Shown in pieces: positions 58,668-64,000 of a stretch of DNA of 64,000 nucleotides (position 1 is the first letter of the stretch; every line of letters starts with the position of its first letter). Source of the stretch: an uncultured Alphaproteobacteria bacterium. Lineage in GTDB: Bacteria > Pseudomonadota > Alphaproteobacteria > RF32 > CAG-239. A program made the translations under genes and the position numbers. The stretch lies in NCBI GenBank assembly GCA_910577095.1, contig CAJTLY010000001.1, forward strand, positions 64,314 to 128,313, read 5' to 3'. The notes under the pieces were generated by a model. That model saw nothing but the letters and a program-made list of their open reading frames with translations, ran no database searches and was not told the origin of the DNA.

Positions 58668-58913
58668 ATGGAAGAAAATGATTACTGGAGTGAAGAAGTT
58701 CATACTTCTTATCACACTCCCGAAGGCACGTTTACGCAAAAAGCGCCGCAAATTGTCCAAACTCTGCTTGACGGCGCCGACAACGACCCCTCATTGGCGC
58801 TGCACCGACTGGTCTTTTATATGAACCGCGCCGGCAGCAATCTGACCGACACCGAACAGTTGGACTGCGCCAAACAGCAATTGGAAGAGATGATCAGTGA
58901 TAAAAAGAATTAA
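58668..58913 (+). CDS. small acidic protein of unknown function
   Basis: 81 residues from ATG 58668, with CGGAG well placed; the upstream in-frame TTG 58650 is not favoured. The N-terminus is polar (MEENDYWSEEVHTSYHTPEG), followed by two helices (VQTLLDGADNDPSLALHRL and DCAKQQLEEMI). No membrane segment or family is recognised. Confidence 0.7.
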   Translation: MEENDYWSEEVHTSYHTPEGTFTQKAPQIVQTLLDGADNDPSLALHRLVFYMNRAGSNLTDTEQLDCAKQQLEEMISDKKN

Positions 58914-59025
58914 TATCAAGCGGATATTCTGATAACCGCCGATCACCATATCAAAACCGATCCGACAAATTTTAACTTTGTCGCGTCTCAACCGCTTCTC
59001 ATCCCCACCCGCAAACAGTTGTCCG

Positions 59026-59052
59026 AAAAAGGAGAGCAATTGCTTGCTCTCC
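59026..59052 (-). terminator. terminator of the tiny-peptide transcript
   Basis: On the minus strand GGAGAGCAA and TTGCTCTCC form a perfect 9-bp stem with a GCAA tetraloop, followed by TTTTT. It lies 8 bases after the tiny reading frame. Confidence 0.9.
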
Positions 59053-59060
59053 TCTCCGCT

Positions 59061-59123
59061 TTACATATGTAAAGCAATGATCAGTTCAAGAATAATCTTG
59101 ATAATAACTATTATCTTAATCAT
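59061..59123 (-). CDS. 20-residue hydrophobic peptide, type I toxin-like
   Basis: The peptide is MIKIIVIIKIILELIIALHM. Nearly all residues are Ile, Leu or Val with two Lys near the front. AGGAGGTG lies 8 bases before the ATG and is an almost perfect ribosome binding site. A hairpin (CTTTCGCA/TGCGAGAG) overlaps the start of this site in the leader. A strong terminator follows directly. Size, hydrophobicity and a structured leader are the hallmarks of small membrane toxins (Ibs, TisB, Fst types), but no homology is claimed. A + strand frame across the same bases lacks a ribosome binding site. Confidence 0.55.
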   Translation of the reverse strand: MIKIIVIIKIILELIIALHM

Positions 59124-59172
59124 CCTTTCCACCTCCTCTCGCAAAATGCGAAAGGTGCTAACCATTTGCCTA

Positions 59173-59284
59173 TTGACTTTTAAGGTCAAATAGGGTATTT
59201 TTAACTTATAAAAATTGTTAAAGTTATGGTTTAACCCCTTTTGGTTAAAGAATTAAGTCCGGTGTTCCAGCACCGGACTTTTTC
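59173..59284 (+). ncRNA. candidate small RNA opposite the leader of the tiny peptide
   Basis: TTGACT (59173-59178), 17 bases, TATTTT (59196-59201) form a plausible promoter. The transcript of about 77 bases would contain hairpin TTTAACC/GGTTAAA (59230-59250) and end at AAGTCCGGTG/CACCGGACTT with a T-run (59254-59284). No reading frame of note lies in it. It is transcribed against the upstream leader of the - strand peptide gene, as an antitoxin RNA would be. Confidence 0.45.
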
Positions 59285-59367
59285 TTTATAACTTAAACGT
59301 CAATCAGCTTTCGCTAATCCAGGATGTCTGCCGGCAATCACCTGCCTGATCACAGTTTTTTGACATA

Positions 59368-59396
59368 AAAAAACACCTCGTTAAGAGGTGCTTTAC
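59368..59396 (-). terminator. terminator of tRNA-Arg
   Basis: GCACCTC and GAGGTGT-type stem, flanked by A7 so that the minus strand ends in a T-run, 5 bases after the tRNA. Confidence 0.9.
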
Positions 59397-59400
59397 AAAC

Positions 59401-59477
59401 TGGCGCGCTCTAGAGGATTCGAACCTCTGACCCACAGCTTAGAAGGCTGTTGCTCTATCCTGCTGAGCTAAGAGCGC
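59401..59477 (-). tRNA. tRNA-Arg (TCT)
   Basis: Minus-strand cloverleaf. Acceptor GCGCTCT/AGAGCGC, G73 and encoded CCA at 59403-59401. Anticodon stem ACAGC/GCTGT with loop CTTCTAA gives anticodon TCT. The T-loop is GTTCGAATC. A TTGACA about 50 bases upstream may be part of its promoter. Confidence 0.96.
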
Positions 59478-59583
59478 ATCAACAATCGTTTTCTGTATGT
59501 AAATTGCATATTTTTTAACGATTGTCAATAATATAATATCATTTTTATTGATATTATATCGATACAATTTCGGTACCCGTTGC

Positions 59584-62500
59584 CTACCCGGCTTTTTTCA
59601 GCAGATTATCGCCGGCCCAGCAGGCCAGGTCAGGCGTTTCGTTCCGGTCGGACGCCGCAGCGACGGCTGTCATTTCCTGTCCCTGATTACTTTCCGCACT
59701 GAAAACATTCAACGCCTGGATCAACTGCTGCGCCCCGTTGACACTTATATTGTCATCGGCAAAAACGATTTCTTCAATCCGGCCGCTGCTGTTGGGATTT
59801 TGAATCACAACGCCTTGCCCTTCATCCCCGTCGATCAGAATTTTCAGGCAATTGTTTTCTGAAACGACCGACAGCCGCTCCGGCGAAATTCCGTCGCCGA
59901 ACTGAATCGTGTCATTGCCGTTGCTCTGTCGGATTTCGTCAAAACCGTCACCGAGATTCCAAACATAAATATCGTTCCCGTTGCCGCCTTTGATAATATC
60001 ATTACCGCGACCGCCGCAAATCGTGTTATTTCCGTCTCCGCTTTCGATCACATCCGCTCCGTTGCCGCCGGTCAGAACGTCATCGCCGTCGGTACCGTAA
60101 ATCGTCTGCGGCACGCCGTTCGGATCCTGAGTTATCTGATCGACCTCCATCACCCGATTGCTGCCGTCGGCAAATTCCAGTTGATAAACCGGCCGGCTGC
60201 CGTAAAAGTAATCGTAGAACTTCAGTCCCTGCCCGTAATCTCCTTTAACATACACCAGCAAGTCGGTACCGCTGCGAACATAGCTTAAATCCTCAAAAGC
60301 AATTCCGGCACCGAACCTGACCGTATTTTCATCGTAATCGCGAATTTCGTCAAAGCCGTCGCCGAGGTTCCAAACATACACGTCATGGCCCGAACCGCCG
60401 TCCAAAACATCGCAACCGGTTCCGCCGCACAGAACGTCATTGCCGTCTCCGCCGTGAATGGTATCATCGCCGCCGTTTCCGTAAATCACGTCATCAAAAG
60501 CGGTACCGCTGACATTGTCGTCCTTATCCGACTGAGTGAGCGTCATTCCTTGTGCACCGGGCACAAATACGGTTCCGTCGGCAAATTCCAGCCTGAATTT
60601 GCAGGCATTGCCGTAAAAACAATCGACAATTTTCATCCCCTGAGTACGGTCGCCGTTGACATAAACGTACAAGTGATGATTATCCCGTTCAAACGCAAGC
60701 TGAGTGAGGCTGATACCGGCGCCGAAACGGATCGTGTCCGTTTCCGAATACCTGTCGTTAATCACGTCAAAACCGTCGCCGAGGTTCCAAATATAAGTAT
60801 CGCTGCCTTCGCCGCCTTCCAACCGGTCGTTGCCCTTTCCGCCGATAACGGTATCGTTTCCGGCATATCCGTAAATCGTATCATCGCCGCTGCCGCCGTA
60901 AATCGCGTCATCAAAAGCGGTACCGCTGCACGAACCGCCGATATCAGACTGATGAAGCACCAACCCGCTTGCGGCCAAATTTTTCGTCGTCCCGTCGGCA
61001 AACTGCAGCGTATAATGAATCCCTTTGTTATTATAGTAATAGTTAACCAGTCGCATTCCCTGAGTAAGGTCGCCGTTAACATAAATATCCAGCCCGAAAT
61101 CGGTTCCGCTGTAACGGAAAGTCAGGTCGCTCAAGGCAATGCCGGCGCCGAAACGGACAATATTGCTGCCGCGTTCGTCATGCAATTCGTCAAAACCGTC
61201 GCCGAGATTCCAGACATAAGTATCATTGCCCGGTTCACCGGCATACGGGTCGTCACCGTGCAAAATATCATCTCCCTTTCCGCCGATAATGGTATCGTTG
61301 CCGCCCTTGGCATGAATGGTATCACTGCCGCCGTTACCGTAAATAACATCGTCGTAGACGGTTCCCTGACTTTCCTCAGCCGCATCGGATTGTCGAAGCG
61401 TCAGCCCGCTTTCGGCCAGATTGAAGACACTGCCGTCGGCAAACTGCAATTTCTCGATCTTGTAAATATTGCGATTGTCAAAAAAGCTCCTTATCCGTAT
61501 TCCCTGAGCAGGATCGTCAAACAGCGTAATCAGCAAATCCCCTTTATCATAGGCAAACTTCAAATCCTCAAAGCAAATTCCGGCCCCGAAACGGATGCTG
61601 TCATTGCCGGCCGTGTCATAAACGGTGTCAAAGCCGTCGCCGCGGTTCCACACATAAGTGTCGTCGCCTTCGTCACCGTTCAAATCATCATTGCCTTTGC
61701 CTCCGATAATCGTATCGTCGCCGTGTCCGGCATAGACGGTATCGTCACCGCCGCCGGCATGGATGATATCGGCAAAACCGCCGCTGTAAATCACTTCTGC
61801 CGCGTCGGTCTGAAAAAGTTCAAACCCTTTGTCCGACAGGCGCATCCGGCTGCCATCGTCGAATTGCAGCGTTTTGTTGCGATAATTTTCGTGATAAAAG
61901 AAATCTTTGAGAATAATCCCTTCATTTTCGTTTCCGTTAACCATAATCTTCAGATCATCGTTATTGATACAACGAAACTTGAGCCGGTTGGCGTACACCC
62001 CGGCACCGAAAACGACCGTATCCTGATTGTCGCTGTCGATAATGGTGTCGAGACCGTCGCCCAAACGCCAAAAATAAGTGTCGTCTCCTTGCATCCCGTA
62101 CAACGTATCGTTGCCGCGACCGCCCTCAATCCAATCGTTTCCGGCCCCGGCGCTGATACTGTCGTCTCCGTCCAAACCAAGCAGAATATCGTTATAGTCG
62201 GTTCCGTTCAGGCTGTTGTCGTTTTCGTCGCCTTCGACGGTTTTGCCGCCGTCTGCGCCCGGCACGCTGTTCCAGTGATTGATGACATATTCATAATCCC
62301 AACTGCTGCCGTCGGCAAAGCGGATCTCGTCAATCACGCTCGACGTCGTTCCCTGGCGGTCAAAATAACTGAGTACCCGCACCGAATCTTGAGCGCTGCC
62401 GTCACTGTAATTTACGGTTACAATCAGGTCAAACCCCTGCCGCGACAACGTCACCTGCCCGGGTTCAATCCCTTCGCCGAACACAATCACGTCCGGCGCT

Positions 62501-64000
62501 GCCCCGGCGGCGTCGTTGTCAAGGTTATCGATCGTATCCTGACCAAAACCTTTTTCAAACGCATAGGTATCGGCACCGTTGCCGCCGCAGAGAAAATCGT
62601 TTCCCGCGCCGCCTTCCAGCCGGTCATTGCCGTCACCGCCGAACAAATAGTCATTGCCGCTCTCGCCCAGCAAAACGTCGTCTCCGGCCTCGCCGTACAG
62701 ATGGTCGTCACCGTCGCCGCCCCACACGCTGTCATTGCCGCCGCCGGCATAAATACGGTCGTTGCCGCCGTGACCGTTGAGGTTTTCTTCGGCCTCGGTA
62801 CCGTAAATCACGTCATTACCGGCGGTACCGTTGACGTTATAGCCGAAATAAGCCCCCAGATCTTCGGCCAAACCGGCCTCATGCGCCGCTTCCGCTGCCT
62901 GTTTGAAGGCGGTGACGATCTGAGCGTAATTGTCAAAATAACGCAGCGCCGCCGACAACTCACCGATCACAAGCCGGCATTGCACCGCGTCATCCTCATA
63001 CAAAGACGCCAGCGAGGACACGCAGGCGGCGGCATCGGCCCGCCATACCCCGCTTGCGCCGTCATAAACCAGCGTAATCCCGTTCACATAAGTTTTGTAA
63101 TTGCCTTCCAGCAACAAACAACTCTTCACATAATCCTGCAACTTGTCATACGCCTGCAACAGATACGGCGCCGCATGACAATGCGGATTGCGGTCTCTCT
63201 CCCCGGTGCACCATACCCCCAAATACTCCCGGCCCAAAAATTCCTCCAAGGCCTCAAGCTTGCGGCAGTCACCGAGAACATTGCCGTAAAAACGGCTCGG
63301 GTTACGCCCTTCCGGATCCATCTCATATACCCCTGCCCAGCGATATATAATCTCGTCCAACAAACTATCGCGCGTGGCTGCATCGCTCGCGCCGATAAAC
63401 TGCAAGACCAGGTTTTTCAAAATCCCGCTCTCATCCAGCGCCATTGCGGTATGGAGGTTATGAACGTTGCCCGAACCCGAGATGTTGGGCAAAGCCAGAA
63501 CGGCTTCCGGTATTTCTGTCTGCAAATCGTCGATTGTCGCTTCCGGGTTGGCATCAAACCAAACGTCGGCTATGCTTCCGGTCGTTCCGTCGTTCTTGAC
63601 GACCGTGCCGCTTTGTTTGTGCGCGTTGCCGTTGGCGTCAACAACTTCCTGGTGTGTGTAGTCAAGATCAATCCCGGATATCCCGGCGCTTTCAAGCGTC
63701 AGCAACTCCCCCGAATCAACTTTACCGTTCGAGTTGCGGTCCTGCCAGATCATAATCTGGTTCCACGCTTCGTCCGACGCGTTAAACACGCCGTCACCGT
63801 TGCTGTCCAAATCTTTCAACGCTTCAAAGCCGTTTGCCGCCTTCTCCCCGTTCGATAACAACGTATGGTTGCCAAACAGCTCGCTGCCGTCGTCAATCTG
63901 ACCGTTGCCGTTGATGTCACGCACCAGCAAACCGTCGTCCTGTCCAACCCAGCCGCTGTTTTCCCGAAAACCGTTTCCGTCATGATCAAAATAAACTCCT
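59584..64000 (-). CDS. giant RTX-type calcium-binding secreted protein (N-terminus outside window)
   Basis: 1471 residues are visible and the frame stays open past the right edge. At the visible N-terminus four EF-hand-like loops (DHDGNGFRE, DINGNGQID, DSNGDGVFN, DRNSNGKVD) lie within 130 residues. A helical region of about 300 residues follows. Then GGxGxDxhx nonapeptides and seven modules of about 140 residues, each with DTYxWxLGDGFDxI, FGxGI, LxFADGS and LxQSD blocks of the haemolysin-type calcium-binding-related domain. The DNA shows the modules as repeats with a period near 420 bases (59937, 60347, 60767, 61187, 61628, 62049). Export by a type I system is expected; none lies in the window. 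Confidence 0.9.
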   Translation of the reverse strand, partial: GVYFDHDGNGFRENSGWVGQDDGLLVRDINGNGQIDDGSELFGNHTLLSNGEKAANGFEALKDLDSNGDGVFNASDEAWNQIMIWQDRNSNGKVDSGELLTLESAGISGIDLDYTHQEVVDANGNAHKQSGTVVKNDGTTGSIADVWFDANPEATIDDLQTEIPEAVLALPNISGSGNVHNLHTAMALDESGILKNLVLQFIGASDAATRDSLLDEIIYRWAGVYEMDPEGRNPSRFYGNVLGDCRKLEALEEFLGREYLGVWCTGERDRNPHCHAAPYLLQAYDKLQDYVKSCLLLEGNYKTYVNGITLVYDGASGVWRADAAACVSSLASLYEDDAVQCRLVIGELSAALRYFDNYAQIVTAFKQAAEAAHEAGLAEDLGAYFGYNVNGTAGNDVIYGTEAEENLNGHGGNDRIYAGGGNDSVWGGDGDDHLYGEAGDDVLLGESGNDYLFGGDGNDRLEGGAGNDFLCGGNGADTYAFEKGFGQDTIDNLDNDAAGAAPDVIVFGEGIEPGQVTLSRQGFDLIVTVNYSDGSAQDSVRVLSYFDRQGTTSSVIDEIRFADGSSWDYEYVINHWNSVPGADGGKTVEGDENDNSLNGTDYNDILLGLDGDDSISAGAGNDWIEGGRGNDTLYGMQGDDTYFWRLGDGLDTIIDSDNQDTVVFGAGVYANRLKFRCINNDDLKIMVNGNENEGIILKDFFYHENYRNKTLQFDDGSRMRLSDKGFELFQTDAAEVIYSGGFADIIHAGGGDDTVYAGHGDDTIIGGKGNDDLNGDEGDDTYVWNRGDGFDTVYDTAGNDSIRFGAGICFEDLKFAYDKGDLLITLFDDPAQGIRIRSFFDNRNIYKIEKLQFADGSVFNLAESGLTLRQSDAAEESQGTVYDDVIYGNGGSDTIHAKGGNDTIIGGKGDDILHGDDPYAGEPGNDTYVWNLGDGFDELHDERGSNIVRFGAGIALSDLTFRYSGTDFGLDIYVNGDLTQGMRLVNYYYNNKGIHYTLQFADGTTKNLAASGLVLHQSDIGGSCSGTAFDDAIYGGSGDDTIYGYAGNDTVIGGKGNDRLEGGEGSDTYIWNLGDGFDVINDRYSETDTIRFGAGISLTQLAFERDNHHLYVYVNGDRTQGMKIVDCFYGNACKFRLEFADGTVFVPGAQGMTLTQSDKDDNVSGTAFDDVIYGNGGDDTIHGGDGNDVLCGGTGCDVLDGGSGHDVYVWNLGDGFDEIRDYDENTVRFGAGIAFEDLSYVRSGTDLLVYVKGDYGQGLKFYDYFYGSRPVYQLEFADGSNRVMEVDQITQDPNGVPQTIYGTDGDDVLTGGNGADVIESGDGNNTICGGRGNDIIKGGNGNDIYVWNLGDGFDEIRQSNGNDTIQFGDGISPERLSVVSENNCLKILIDGDEGQGVVIQNPNSSGRIEEIVFADDNISVNGAQQLIQALNVFSAESNQGQEMTAVAAASDRNETPDLACWAGDNLLKKAG

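Noticed and set aside
58978..59193. 71-codon + strand frame across the tiny peptide
   Set aside because: It runs through the terminator hairpin and has no ribosome binding site; its hydrophobicity comes from the complementary Ile/Leu codons.
59900..62200. CRISPR-like array suggested by regular repeats
   Set aside because: The repeats of about 420 bases lie in one long reading frame and code for protein modules; there are no short identical repeats with spacers.
60385..63858. 1157-codon open frame on the + strand opposite the RTX gene
   Set aside because: It mirrors the repeat structure of the RTX gene; Asp/Gly-rich repeats leave few stops on the other strand. It has no ribosome binding site or recognisable domain.

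Overview
The window reads as a chromosome segment of a Gram-negative alphaproteobacterium, probably an uncultured host-associated relative of the Rhodospirillales. This is inferred from gene content (pagP, kdsA, a DUF502-recJ pair, a yqeY-dnaG-rpoD cluster, ParC, YejEF-type transport, large RTX protein) and moderate GC. No 16S rRNA gene lies in the window, so taxonomy stays an inference.

Layout. 1-18.2 kb: core genes, mostly on the + strand: two M16 peptidase genes, pgi, mutL, tRNA-His, an IS200 scar, a duplicated tRNA-Gly end, ppiD (-), tpiA-secG-pyrG, pagP-kdsA, two related small membrane proteins (-) and recO-parC. 19.1-27.4 kb: an inserted 8.27-kb provirus, described below. 27.5-40.7 kb: core genes mostly on the - strand: yejEF, a membrane-bound sulfatase-fold protein, rpsD, DUF502, recJ, an OmpA-like lipoprotein and mfd. 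40.8-58.9 kb: recG, the macromolecular-synthesis cluster yqeY-dnaG-rpoD, a DUF4105 outer-membrane protein, DUF3015, greA, trxB, ackA, HD hydrolase, MFS and SemiSWEET transporters. 59-64 kb: a possible tiny hydrophobic-peptide/sRNA locus, tRNA-Arg and the 3' part of a very large RTX calcium-binding protein that runs off the right edge.

The main discovery candidate is the provirus at 19102-27393. It is bounded by a 26-bp direct repeat. The right copy continues into a sequence that matches the bacterial dif site (XerC arm, 6-bp centre, XerD arm; 20 of 28 positions as in E. coli dif). The left copy keeps the XerC arm and centre but has a degenerate XerD arm. The element encodes no recombinase, so it most likely uses the host XerCD. 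Genes on either side tend to point toward this site, as expected at the replication terminus. Its genes are those of a tailless, membrane-containing icosahedral virus: a helix-turn-helix replication initiator with an iteron/AT-rich candidate origin inside the gene, an FtsK/HerA-type packaging ATPase, a roughly 297-aa coat protein resembling the double-jelly-roll P2 of phage PM2, a run of single-pass membrane proteins, a tail-collar-domain spike, a fibre-assembly-like protein, a SleB-type cell-wall hydrolase, holin-like peptides and a very basic 38-aa peptide. A divergent block carries a Bor-family lipoprotein. No portal, large terminase, tail tube or integrase is present. A PM2-like capsid module, a lambda-O-like replication module and dif/Xer integration together in 8.3 kb is an unusual combination.

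All functions are by reading motifs and recalled family patterns; no database or structure search was run.
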